A stretch of DNA of 59,900 bases, taken from positions 1-59,900 of the forward strand of contig JANYDB010000097.1 in NCBI GenBank assembly GCA_025359985.1, read 5' to 3'. Both the position numbers and the translations under genes were made by a program. How positions within the stretch are numbered: the first letter of the stretch is position 1; the number at the start of each line of letters is the position of its first letter. The stretch is from Burkholderiales bacterium. Lineage in GTDB: Bacteria; Pseudomonadota; Gammaproteobacteria; Burkholderiales; Usitatibacteraceae. Below, one piece after another: positions 45,197 through 54,172 of this stretch. Below the pieces are notes generated by a model. It searched no databases. It worked only from the letters and a program-made list of their open reading frames with translations, and was not told where the DNA came from.

Positions 45197-46774
45197 CTAC
45201 CCCTTCAAAATCTCCATCGCCGCATTGTGGCCGGGAATTCCGGTAACACCGCCGCCTGGATGGGTGCCTGCGCCGCATTGAAACAGGCCGCCAATCGGCG
45301 TGCGGTAATTGCCATAACCGAGCACGGGCCGCGCGCTGAAGAGCTGATTTAGCGACAGCTTGCCGTGAAAAATATCGCCGCCGACCAAGCCAAATTTACG
45401 TTCAAGATCAAGCGGCGAATGAATTTGCCGGGCGATCACGCTGGCTTTAAAATTGGGGGCGAATTTATTCACCGTGTCGATCATAAGATCAGCCACTTCC
45501 TTGCGCGCATCGTCCCAGCTCGCACCGCTCGGCAAAGTAGGCGATACATGCTGGCAAAAAAGGCTCGCGACATGCTGGCCGCGCGGCGCGAGTGAATCAT
45601 CTACCGTGGACGGAATCAGGATTTCGACAATCGGATTTTTGGACCAGCCGTGGGTGCGTGCGTCAAAGTAGGCTTGCTCCATATATTGCATCGAGGGGGC
45701 CATGATGATGCCCGATGAATGATGCGGCCCGGCCTCTGGCAGGCAGGTAAAACGCGGCAGCTCGTGAAGCGCCACATTCATGCGGAAGGTCCCAGAGCCG
45801 CACTGGTAGGCGTTGATCCGCTGATTGAATTCAAGCGGGACATCCTGCGGAGCAACGATTTTCTGGAACAGTAATTTGGGATTGAGATTGGAGATGACGC
45901 GCTTGCTGTAAAGCTCGGTGCCATCTTCCAGCACCACGCCGACGGCATTGCCTTTTTCAACCTGCAATCGCGCCACGCTGGAATCGGTGCTGATCTCGAC
46001 ACCACGCAGCCGCGCTTCAGCGGCAATGGCCTCGCTGATCGCCCCCATGCCGCCAATCGCATGGCCCCAAATACCCTGCTTGCCATTGACCTCACCGAAC
46101 ACATGATGCAGCAACACATATGCCGAGCCGGGTGTGTAGGGCGAGGCAAAATTGCCGACGATGCTATCAAAGCCGAAGCAGGCTTTTATCGGTGTGGATT
46201 CAAACCAGTCATCGAGCATCTCGCCTGCGCTTTGGGTAAAGAGGTTTAGCACATCGCGGCGGGCGGCCATGTCGAGGGATTTAAACCGCTTGCCAATTTT
46301 GAGTGCCTGAAAAATATCGGCGACACCCCCGCCCACATTCGGCGGTGTTTCGAGCAGCAAATCCTTGAGTACCGCCGCCACCCGATCCAGCATGGCGTAA
46401 TAGGCTGGCAGCTTGTCGGCATCGCGCTTTGAAAACCGGGCCACCTCGCGTTGTGTGGCTTCAAGACTGCCACCCACCTTGATGTATTCAGTGTCGCTCA
46501 GTGGCAAAAAATTCGAATAGGGTCGTTCCACTACCCGCAAGCCATGCTCATGCAAGCGCAAATCGCGAATGATTTTAGGATTCAGCAAACTCACCGTGTA
46601 ACTCGCAGTCGAATTACGAAAGCCGGGGTGAAACTCTTCGGTAACCGCTGCACCGCCCACAATATGCCTGCGCTCCAGAACTCGCACCTTCCAGCGTTTT
46701 GCGGCAAGATAGCAGGCACAGACCAAACCGTTGTGACCACCGCCGATAATAATGGCGTCGTAAACCTGTTTCAT
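45197..46774 (-). CDS. FAD-dependent oxidoreductase, phytoene-dehydrogenase-like
   Basis: 525 residues from the ATG at 46774, chosen because the FAD motif AIIIGGGHNGLVCACYLA follows at once; an upstream start would add 16 residues without support. The C-terminus has the FAD-contacting GLFQCGAGTHPGGGVTGIPGHNAA, typical of the CrtI/PDCD2 group of NAD(P)/FAD oxidoreductases. Substrate unknown; carotenoid genes are absent. It is divergent from the patatin-like gene, with 87 bases between starts, and convergent with the hydratase remnant. Confidence 0.85.
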   Translation of the reverse strand: MKQVYDAIIIGGGHNGLVCACYLAAKRWKVRVLERRHIVGGAAVTEEFHPGFRNSTASYTVSLLNPKIIRDLRLHEHGLRVVERPYSNFLPLSDTEYIKVGGSLEATQREVARFSKRDADKLPAYYAMLDRVAAVLKDLLLETPPNVGGGVADIFQALKIGKRFKSLDMAARRDVLNLFTQSAGEMLDDWFESTPIKACFGFDSIVGNFASPYTPGSAYVLLHHVFGEVNGKQGIWGHAIGGMGAISEAIAAEARLRGVEISTDSSVARLQVEKGNAVGVVLEDGTELYSKRVISNLNPKLLFQKIVAPQDVPLEFNQRINAYQCGSGTFRMNVALHELPRFTCLPEAGPHHSSGIIMAPSMQYMEQAYFDARTHGWSKNPIVEILIPSTVDDSLAPRGQHVASLFCQHVSPTLPSGASWDDARKEVADLMIDTVNKFAPNFKASVIARQIHSPLDLERKFGLVGGDIFHGKLSLNQLFSARPVLGYGNYRTPIGGLFQCGAGTHPGGGVTGIPGHNAAMEILKG

Positions 46775-46861
46775 AAATTTATATTCCGGCTTCAACCTAA
46801 TGATCAAACAACCACCAAACAACTTACAGAAAACATTATCTTCGCATCCTGTGCATCTTAA

Positions 46862-47770
46862 ATGAACGCATCCAAATATCTAAATTATTTATGCCTGTTA
46901 GGGCTGTTGATGCTCACCGCTTGCGCAGGCGGCATTGCCGACTATAACGGTGCCGACGCACCCAGTTTTGCGCCCTACCCACCAGATCAGCAGCCGCGGG
47001 TGGCGCTAGTACTCGGCGCAGGCGGCCCGCGCGGGTTTGCGCATATTGGTGTGCTGAAAGTGCTGGAAGAAAACGCGATAGAACCCGATCTGATTGTCGG
47101 AGCATCGGTCGGTGCCATGATCGGCGCTTTGTATGCCAATGGCATGCGCGCTACCGATATTGAAAAAATCGCGCTGGAGATTGATGCCAAACAGTTCATC
47201 GGCATTTCGACTTCGGGCTTGAAAGGCAATGGGGGTGCAGTGGCCGCTTTTGTGGCAGCCAGCACCGACCATAAGCCACTCGACGCCATGAAACGCAAGC
47301 TGGCCATGACCGTCACGCAAACCAGCAATCACACTCTCGGTATTTTTAACCGGGGCAATACGGGCGCTGCCGCACGCGCTTCCAGCGCCACTCCCGGACA
47401 GTTTTTCCCGGTGCGCATTCGCGGTGTGGAATATATTGACGGCGATGAAGCCGCGCCGGTGCCGATTAGTGCCACCCGCAAGCTTGGTGCGCAGGTGCTG
47501 ATTGCAGTTGATGTCTCGGCCTATGTTTCGGCCATCCCTGCTTCCGTTCCGGTTGAGTGGAGCACACGCGATCGAAAACGCGCTGCCATGGTGGCCGCTG
47601 AATCAGCTGATGCCGACGTCATCATTCATCCCGATTTGGGCTACTACGCGGGCATTAGCGACGATTACCGGCGCATGTGCATAGCAAGAGGTGAGCAGGC
47701 GGCGCGGGTGGCTTTGCCTGCCATTAAAGCGGCGCTGGCCAAACTTGCCTCCCGGCAAGCGGCGCGGTAA
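46862..47770 (+). CDS. Patatin-like phospholipase, predicted lipoprotein
   Basis: 302 residues. The signal peptide ends in the lipobox LTAC with Cys21. The patatin domain has the oxyanion loop [19 protein letters not shown], nucleophile elbow GASVGAM with Ser82, and a later DG motif in [12 protein letters not shown] (Asp-Gly-Asp rather than the usual Asp-Gly-Gly). RssA-like proteins of this type hydrolyse lipids, here at the envelope. It is followed 15 bases after its stop by the open frame of the serine protease, so the two may be co-expressed. Confidence 0.88.
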   Translation: MNASKYLNYLCLLGLLMLTACAGGIADYNGADAPSFAPYPPDQQPRVALVLGAGGPRGFAHIGVLKVLEENAIEPDLIVGASVGAMIGALYANGMRATDIEKIALEIDAKQFIGISTSGLKGNGGAVAAFVAASTDHKPLDAMKRKLAMTVTQTSNHTLGIFNRGNTGAAARASSATPGQFFPVRIRGVEYIDGDEAAPVPISATRKLGAQVLIAVDVSAYVSAIPASVPVEWSTRDRKRAAMVAAESADADVIIHPDLGYYAGISDDYRRMCIARGEQAARVALPAIKAALAKLASRQAAR

Positions 47771-47785
47771 GGCATTTGATTTGAC

Positions 47786-49339
47786 TTGGAATACAGCCGC
47801 CTTGAATTTATCTTAACGACTAAATTCGCGCCGCATCATTTTTGCCAATCTTGTTGCTACACTGCGTCATCCATTTACTATCCAACTACTTCAACCAAAA
47901 AACGCGCCCTTATTTTGAGCTCTCGACGATTAACCTCATGCGCATTCAAACCCGCATTTGCATTTGTGTTATGGATTACAAGCGCGGTGATATTTGCGCA
48001 GCCCTCGCCACCGGCGATGCCCATCACGTCAATTACGCCACTGGCCGCAACCAAACCAGTAGTCATATCGGCCACAGCAGAAAGCGTTTATGCGAACGCA
48101 CGCCCGAAACTTTTACAAATTCGAACCTTGCTGACCGCAGCCGGCCGTCAATCCACACTGGGCTCAGGTTTCCTCATCAATGCCGAGGGCCTCGCTGTCA
48201 CCAATTACCATGTGGTCTCGCAGTACGCGCTGGAGCCTGCCACCTATCGAATGGAATATGCGGCTCCCGATGGCACCCGTGGCGCGTTAAAATTGCTGGC
48301 AATAGATGTGGCTAATGATCTCGCAGTCGTGCAACTAGACAAGACTGGTTATCCGTTTTTTGAATTCAATCCGCGCGCCCTTGATGGCTCATTACCCAAA
48401 GGTGAGCGTCTATATGCGATGGGAAATCCACTCGATCTCGGCTTCACCATTGTCGAGGGCACTTACAACAGCCTGGTCGAAAAAAGCTACCAAGACCGTA
48501 TTCACTTTACCGGCGCGCTGAATCCGGGCATGAGCGGCGGCCCGACTGTCAGCGCCGATGGTCATATTGTCGGCGTCAATGTGGCCAAACAAATAGGTGG
48601 AGAACTGGTGAGCTTTTTGGTCCCCGCCCGCTTTGCGATGGCCTTGATTGAACGTGCGCAGAAAGAGCCCACGCGAGCATGGACATCGCCTGAAAAAACG
48701 CGCCTGGAAATTTCTCGACAGCTTTTTGCCTGGCAGGCAGATTTGTATAAAAACCTCGGAACGCAGGGCTTTCGGCCCACCGCATACGGCCCGTACCGCG
48801 CGCCTGAGGCCGTGGCATCGTGGTTTACCTGTTGGGCACGTACCAATGCCGAACAAGTACCCAAACCGCGCGCCATTATCAACAGCACCAATTGCAATAC
48901 AAAAACAGCGCTGTTCGTGGCCAATAGTTTACAAACTGGCTCTATTGAACTTTCGCATTCATACGCGAAAAATGGCGACTTGAATGCATTCCAGTTTGCT
49001 GCATTTATTTCCCAGCAATTTGAAATAGGCTGGACCGGCTCAGGCAAAAAGAACCTTACTCAAAACCAGTGTGTGGAAAATTTTGTAGCCGCAAGCGCTG
49101 CCAATCGCCCGCCGTTGCGCGTAGTGTGGTGCGCACGTGCACTGCGCGAATATGAAAATCTTTACAACATCACGGTCATGGCGGTGACGCAGGATAAAAG
49201 CGACGAAGCCCTCATATCAAAATTAGCCATGTCGGGCGTCGGCTACGATAATGCGCTGCTGATCGGCAAACAATTCATTGGCGCGATTGAAATCGCAAAA
49301 GATTCCTCAGGCGCTGCCGGCAGTGCGGTAAAAAAATGA
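47786..49339 (+). CDS. Secreted trypsin-like serine protease (S1C-like)
   Basis: 517 residues as read. The catalytic triad is visible as His142 (VTNYHVVS), Asp178 (ANDLAVVQL) and Ser250 (NPGMSGGP), the DegP/HhoA-like arrangement, without a PDZ domain; the last 230 residues are a separate domain with several Cys (FTCWARTN, NSTNCNTK, QNQCVENF, VVWCARAL). The signal peptide core FAFVLWITSAVIFAQ lies at about residues 58-72. No ATG precedes it in frame: 47786 is TTG, and a TTG at 47915 is another option, so the exact start is unsettled. The stop overlaps the FHA gene by ATGA. Confidence 0.85.
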   Translation: MEYSRLEFILTTKFAPHHFCQSCCYTASSIYYPTTSTKKRALILSSRRLTSCAFKPAFAFVLWITSAVIFAQPSPPAMPITSITPLAATKPVVISATAESVYANARPKLLQIRTLLTAAGRQSTLGSGFLINAEGLAVTNYHVVSQYALEPATYRMEYAAPDGTRGALKLLAIDVANDLAVVQLDKTGYPFFEFNPRALDGSLPKGERLYAMGNPLDLGFTIVEGTYNSLVEKSYQDRIHFTGALNPGMSGGPTVSADGHIVGVNVAKQIGGELVSFLVPARFAMALIERAQKEPTRAWTSPEKTRLEISRQLFAWQADLYKNLGTQGFRPTAYGPYRAPEAVASWFTCWARTNAEQVPKPRAIINSTNCNTKTALFVANSLQTGSIELSHSYAKNGDLNAFQFAAFISQQFEIGWTGSGKKNLTQNQCVENFVAASAANRPPLRVVWCARALREYENLYNITVMAVTQDKSDEALISKLAMSGVGYDNALLIGKQFIGAIEIAKDSSGAAGSAVKK

Positions 49340-50334
49340 TCTGGGTCGAAATTTTATCGCGCCAACATGAGGTTATTTCACGACAGCGGATCGATGAAAC
49401 CACGGCAAACGCGACTATTCGTGTGGGCCGCGCCTTTGATAATGATGTGGTGATTGATGACGCCTATATCGCACCTTGTCACCTGGTGTTGGCGCGGGAT
49501 CAAAGCACGGGATGGACCGTGCAGGACAACGGCACGGTGAATGGCGTATTTATTGAAAATCGTGGGCGAAACCGGAAGCTTGCATCAGAGCCTGTCGCCA
49601 TTGCCGATGATTCAATCATTCGTATTGGCAAAACGCTTTTGCGCATTCGGCGTATTGATTTGGCGGTAGCGGCCGAGCGAGCATTGCCAGTGCCGGTGCG
49701 TCATGCCTGGCGCTGGCCGGTGTTGTTTGCATTGGCTGCAATCGCCATCGAAATGCTGAGTGCCTGGTTTGGCGAAACGGGCGAATCTAAGTTATCACGC
49801 TACATTCTGACGATTATCACGATGCTGGCGACGACCTTGGTATGGTCGACCGTGTGGTCGCTGGTATCGCGGATTTTTTCAGGGCAGGCGCAATTTGAGC
49901 GCCACTTGTTTATTGCGCTGAGTGGCTTGCTGGCCATGAGCGCGCTGGATGAAATGATCGGCGCCAGTGCATTTGCATTTTCATCGCAATGGCTCGTTGA
50001 GAATCAATTTATCTTCAACTGGCTCATCGCAGCAATCGTCCTATTTTTCCATTTACGCGTGATCGGGCCGGCACACCTGACACTAAAAGCGGCGAGTGTC
50101 CTGCTCATCAGCAGCTTGGCGATTGCCACTAACATGGTCGGCAAATCAGAAGCGAAATCAAGCGGCCAGACCAAATATTTGCGACAACTAAAGCCACCGA
50201 TGATGCGCCTGATACCAGCGCAAACAGAAACCGCGTTTTTTGCCGACGCCGAAAAATTAAAAGCAAAACTCAATACCGCGCGCAAGGAAGAAAAGCCCGA
50301 TGGCGGGGTATTCAATTTTGATTTCGATGACTGA
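49336..50334 (+). CDS. FHA domain protein with membrane region
   Basis: 332 residues. The N-terminal FHA domain (about 1-105) has VGRAFDNDVVIDDAYIAPCHLVLARD and DNGTVNGVFIENRG, so a phosphothreonine-type binding site is plausible though Ser is replaced in the second loop. Five hydrophobic segments follow (PVLFALAAIAIEMLSAWFG, ILTIITMLATTLVWSTVWSLV, LFIALSGLLAMSALDEMIG, NWLIAAIVLFFHLRVIG, LTLKAASVLLISSLAIATN) and then a soluble tail. It is coupled to the protease gene by ATGA, suggesting that a cytosolic phosphorylation signal and a periplasmic protease act together; this is inference. Confidence 0.85.
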   Translation: MIWVEILSRQHEVISRQRIDETTANATIRVGRAFDNDVVIDDAYIAPCHLVLARDQSTGWTVQDNGTVNGVFIENRGRNRKLASEPVAIADDSIIRIGKTLLRIRRIDLAVAAERALPVPVRHAWRWPVLFALAAIAIEMLSAWFGETGESKLSRYILTIITMLATTLVWSTVWSLVSRIFSGQAQFERHLFIALSGLLAMSALDEMIGASAFAFSSQWLVENQFIFNWLIAAIVLFFHLRVIGPAHLTLKAASVLLISSLAIATNMVGKSEAKSSGQTKYLRQLKPPMMRLIPAQTETAFFADAEKLKAKLNTARKEEKPDGGVFNFDFDD

Positions 50335-50391
50335 AGCTGTGTGGTGTTTAGGTATTGTGGAAACGTACTTATAAACGGTTCGGCAACAATA

Positions 50392-50811
50392 CTAGGCAAC
50401 CGTATCAAGCAACGCGGTTTTTTCCTGAACGCGCTTTTCAAATCGTTCCACATTCACGACCACGCGCTCATGTGAGCCTTCACCGATCAGATCACGTTCA
50501 TCACGGGCGCTGACCGCGAAGTGAATATTTCGTCCTACTGTCTTTATGACGGTGGCAGTGGCGATAACACGCATGCCTACAGGCGTCGCTGCTATGTGCG
50601 AAACATCGAGTTTAGTACCGAGGCTTTGATATCCAGCAGGCAGCATGCTTTCGCACGCATCAAGCGCGGCCGCTTCAAATAAATTGATCATGACGGGCGT
50701 GGCCAGTACATGAATAGCGCCTGAGCCTACCCGCGGTGCGGTGTGCTCATCCGCCACCAATAACGTCGCAGTTCCGGTGGCACCGGCAGGAATGTCAAGA
50801 ATGAAGTTCAC
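50392..50811 (-). CDS. Hotdog-fold thioesterase, FlK-like
   Basis: 139 residues. The pattern VADEHTAPRVGSGAIHVLATPVMINLFEAAALDAC followed by GTKLDVSHIAATPVGMRVIATATV fits the fluoroacetyl-CoA thioesterase-like family, where a Thr, a Glu and a His form the active site (here candidates are Thr in LATPVM, Glu in LFEAAAL and His in VSHIAATPVG). Most members of the family have no tested substrate and do not act on fluoroacetate. It is the only metabolic gene between the FHA and caspase genes. The ATG lies 40 bases after the caspase gene end, on the same strand. Confidence 0.82.
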   Translation of the reverse strand: MNFILDIPAGATGTATLLVADEHTAPRVGSGAIHVLATPVMINLFEAAALDACESMLPAGYQSLGTKLDVSHIAATPVGMRVIATATVIKTVGRNIHFAVSARDERDLIGEGSHERVVVNVERFEKRVQEKTALLDTVA

Positions 50812-50851
50812 CGAATTTTCTAACGTCTTTGGCGCAATTTTATTCGTAACG

Positions 50852-53044
50852 CTATTCGATAATTTTTACAACACCATCTACCATTTCAGCCTCACGCTTG
50901 CTGCCATCTTTTTGAATAACACGACCCTTGGCACGCCGCATGCCGTCTTCAAATAGGCCTTCAAACCACGAACCGTCGTTGAAATAAAAAGCGCCATTAC
51001 CTTTCAGCACGCCGTTCACGTATTCGCCATCGGAACGTAGCCCGTTAGAATAAAAATAATTGCCCTTCCCCGTCAATGCACCCACTTTAATGTCGCCCTC
51101 ATAGCGATCACCATTAGAAAAATAATAAGTGCCCTTGCCTTGCGCGTTGCCATCCACAAAATTGGCGTCAGTACGATCACCACTTTTGCTCACATAGATT
51201 CCTTTGCCGGTCATGCGCCCCTGCAGCATTTCGCCTTCGTATTTATCGCCGTTGGCGAATGCGTACACCACCCGTCCATTCGCCTTGGCGTCGGCAAATG
51301 TGCCATCAATCCGGTCACCGTTTTTAGTGGTGAATACGCCTTTGCCGACAACCGAGCTGTTTTTGACTTCACCTTCGTATTTATCGCCGCTGGCGAATAT
51401 CCAGATGCCGCGACCGTCGGGACTGTCCTCTGTAAAATCGCCGTCAAAACGGTCGCCATTAGCCCATTCATAAACTCCGCGCCCTTGCTTTTTGCCGTCT
51501 TTAAAATCACCTTTGTAACGGAACGCGGTGGAGATATATTCGCCAGGACCATGCAAAATTTTAGTTTTATCTTTATCTTCTTTGTATTCACCGTTGTAGC
51601 GCGCGCCATCAGGAAACTCAATCAAACCGGCGAGGATTTTTGGGACTGCCGGTCCCTGCGGAGTCGATGTCTTTTGATCAGGTGAAAGCGATGCAACGAT
51701 AATCCGCGCGGGCGCTGGAACAAAGGCGGGGGTCGGCGCTGCTGTTGGCGTTGGCGTCGATCTTGGTTCGATCCCGCGGGTTTCACTGGCAAGCATGCCG
51801 CTACCGATTGACGCAACTTGCACGGGCGCTGCAGCTAAAACCAGCTCGGACTTTGGAACCGGAACAGGAGCGAATTTTGCCACCTCCATTTTAATGATGA
51901 CAGGCGCGGCAGGCGCTTCTGCAACCAACACCGGCGCAACCGTTGTTGAAGCCGCCGACAACGGTGCGGCCGCTACCTGCGACTGCGCCTGTTTCAAACC
52001 ATCTATACGATTACGCACCAGTGGCGCAAATGCGCCGGATGGAAATGACTCCAGATAGGCCTGAAAATCTTTTATGTTTTTACTGTCTTTAATCGAAGTC
52101 CAAAATTCCCGTTCAAGCCCTGCCTGCGCATCCCCTGAGACCGCACTGTTGCCTCCTCCACCGGCTTGTCCTCCCGTGTGGCTGGCAGCTTGAGTGAGCG
52201 AGGCACGCTCGGCAAAGAAAAAAGCACCGCGCGGCAACGGCGTTGAATATAGCTCTGGCAATTGTTTATTGCCACTTTCCTGTGCGACCGCGGTCTGCAC
52301 ACGCTGAAACATCAAGCCTGCCTGAAACTCGGGGTTGCGAATCGTTTCCAGCAGGTGTTTGGTGTAAAGCCCATTCATGCCATCGCCATCCAGCGCAACG
52401 GCACCTGCCGCCGCCGCGTAGGCAACAATAGTGCCTGGCGGCACTTTGGAAATTTTGGCGAGACCGGTAGCGGCGAACACATTGCTAAACGGATTGTTGC
52501 GACACGCATCTAGAATCACAAACTTGAACGGCACTTTCGCATCATCCATGCTCTCCAGAATCTGTCCGACCTCAACCGCGTTGTAGACGATTTCCGCCTC
52601 AGACGTAAACTTGGCATCAACCGGCACCATAAAATTTTTATCCCGGTATTGAATACCATGCCCTGCGTAATACAGCACCGCCGCCTTGGCACCTTCAAGA
52701 ACCTTGGTAAATTCAACCGCGGCACTGCGCATCGTGACAATATCCGCGTTGGTTTTAACGACCACCTTGAAGCCCAAATCGCTTAAGGTCTTAGCAACTG
52801 CGCGGGCGTCGTTTTGTGCATTTTTAAGCGGATCAGTCGGATAGGCGTCGTTCCCGATTACCAACGCCACCCGATCATCGTAGGCAAAAGCAACTGAGCT
52901 ACCGAGCGTTATGCCGAGCGCTGCATAAACCAAAACCCCGATCAAAACAAGGTGCGCGCTTAATAAGCTAAATGAGCTAAAGCAGCGGGCACCTGCTATT
53001 GATGTTGTCAAAAACCGGCAGAATGGATGAGATCGAACAAGCAT
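50852..53044 (-). CDS. Caspase-like protease with C-terminal MORN repeats
   Basis: 730 residues. An N-terminal hydrophobic segment (LLSAHLVLIGVLVYAALGITL) serves as signal or anchor. The peptidase C14 domain (about 57-290) has DDRVALVIGNDAYP, the catalytic His129 in YYAGHGIQYRDKNF and Cys181 in VILDACRNNPF. After a Pro/Ala-rich linker, about ten MORN repeats of 23 residues run from near 475 to the end (RYNGEYKED, KYEGEVKN, RYEGDIKVG and others), alternating between a KYEGE form and a RIDG form. MORN repeats can bind lipids or proteins. It stands in a minus-strand group with a FecR-like protein and a CHASE2 cyclase. Confidence 0.92.
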   Translation of the reverse strand: MLVRSHPFCRFLTTSIAGARCFSSFSLLSAHLVLIGVLVYAALGITLGSSVAFAYDDRVALVIGNDAYPTDPLKNAQNDARAVAKTLSDLGFKVVVKTNADIVTMRSAAVEFTKVLEGAKAAVLYYAGHGIQYRDKNFMVPVDAKFTSEAEIVYNAVEVGQILESMDDAKVPFKFVILDACRNNPFSNVFAATGLAKISKVPPGTIVAYAAAAGAVALDGDGMNGLYTKHLLETIRNPEFQAGLMFQRVQTAVAQESGNKQLPELYSTPLPRGAFFFAERASLTQAASHTGGQAGGGGNSAVSGDAQAGLEREFWTSIKDSKNIKDFQAYLESFPSGAFAPLVRNRIDGLKQAQSQVAAAPLSAASTTVAPVLVAEAPAAPVIIKMEVAKFAPVPVPKSELVLAAAPVQVASIGSGMLASETRGIEPRSTPTPTAAPTPAFVPAPARIIVASLSPDQKTSTPQGPAVPKILAGLIEFPDGARYNGEYKEDKDKTKILHGPGEYISTAFRYKGDFKDGKKQGRGVYEWANGDRFDGDFTEDSPDGRGIWIFASGDKYEGEVKNSSVVGKGVFTTKNGDRIDGTFADAKANGRVVYAFANGDKYEGEMLQGRMTGKGIYVSKSGDRTDANFVDGNAQGKGTYYFSNGDRYEGDIKVGALTGKGNYFYSNGLRSDGEYVNGVLKGNGAFYFNDGSWFEGLFEDGMRRAKGRVIQKDGSKREAEMVDGVVKIIE

Positions 53045-53173
53045 GTTTGCGTATAGTTAAAAATGTATCCCATTATTACGCAAAATGAGTCTCGTAGGAA
53101 CCATTAGGCGGCAATCAGGCGACATAAACGTGTCATCAACCATCGACTCAGATTATCCATCCGCATCAAGGCG

Positions 53174-54076
53174 TTATTTTCCCAATTCAGCCAATTCAGG
53201 CAAATCAGGCCGATCTTTGGCGAGCTTTTCAAAAATCTCAGAAGCATCCTGTGAAGCGCCCAGCTCCTGCAGGGTGAGCGCATAGAGCAGCCAATCAGAA
53301 AACCCCGCCTTGTCCAGCGGTTTGCGTTTTTGGGTGAGCTCAAGAGAATGCGCGGGAAGGGTTTTGAAGGTGCTGGTACCAACTTCCATCCCAGCCGATT
53401 TTACTGTCCAGGCGTATTCAACATCAGGCTTTAGTTTAAGGTTGCCGGGCAATTTGATATTCGTCACGTTGGCGGTCGATTTATAAATTGGCCGAGCCGA
53501 TGACGAAACCGACCTCAATTCAAAATCAAACCGGCCCTTTTCATGCAGGGAGGCCCAGCGAAACGCAGGCTGCAGCGAAACCACCGTGGTTTTGGTCGGA
53601 TAAATCAAACGCTCGGCTGGGGGCAGTGCATCATTTTTGAGTGAGCTCGCGACGCCAATGGAGCGCATACGAATCGATGCGCTAGAAGTAGCCTGCGCAA
53701 AGGCATTAACTGTCTTGCCTGAAACCTTCCAGTCGGTCTCACGCATCTTGGGCGGCGGGCCCACTTTAGCGGCAACTTCAGCTTCACCAACCACAAAATC
53801 CCCCGGCCCTTTAAGCACAAATTCTTTACCGGATTGCAGATACATGACACCGACTTCGCAGGCTTTGGTGCAACCCAGGCGGTTGCCTTTTTTTAGCTCG
53901 GCCATGAGCCCCGCTTTGTTGGCATCCAGTGTGGCCTCACCTTTTACATCGGTAATAAAGGCGATGCCCTGTGCGTGGGCGATGCCGCAAACCGCAAACG
54001 CACCAAACAAGCTAAGCATGGCGAATGTGCGCTGGTTTGATTTCAAATTCAGTTTCAAATTCAGTTTCAGATTCAT
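53174..54076 (-). CDS. Secreted FecR-like domain protein
   Basis: 300 residues. The signal peptide core is TFAMLSLFGAFAVCGIAHAQ; before it stands MNLKLNLKLNLKSNQ, made by a 12-base tandem repeat. The FecR-like domain (about 35-110) reads ITDVKGEATLD, LKKGNRLG, GVMYLQSGKEFVLKGPGDFVV. The C-terminus has a fibronectin-like or beta-rich part (VSLQPAFRWASLHEKGRFDFELR) and a short TPR-like tail. The start at 54076 has GGGAG 7 bases upstream. FecR-like periplasmic domains often accompany cyclases or caspase-type proteins; its role here is unknown. Confidence 0.8.
   Translation of the reverse strand: MNLKLNLKLNLKSNQRTFAMLSLFGAFAVCGIAHAQGIAFITDVKGEATLDANKAGLMAELKKGNRLGCTKACEVGVMYLQSGKEFVLKGPGDFVVGEAEVAAKVGPPPKMRETDWKVSGKTVNAFAQATSSASIRMRSIGVASSLKNDALPPAERLIYPTKTTVVSLQPAFRWASLHEKGRFDFELRSVSSSARPIYKSTANVTNIKLPGNLKLKPDVEYAWTVKSAGMEVGTSTFKTLPAHSLELTQKRKPLDKAGFSDWLLYALTLQELGASQDASEIFEKLAKDRPDLPELAELGK
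54041..54076 (-). repeat. 12-base tandem repeat at the FecR-like gene start
   Basis: TTTCAAATTCAG occurs at 54041-54052 and 54053-54064, then TTTCAGATTCAT at 54065-54076, whose CAT is the start codon on the minus strand. Three units encode the NLKL tetrapeptides. Confidence 0.88.
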
Positions 54077-54172
54077 TTTATTTCTCCCTTAAGCAGCTTT
54101 TAAACAAACTTTAAAACAGCGTTTACAACCATCCACATCAGACTACTGAGTTACCGCTATCGTCTGCAAAAT

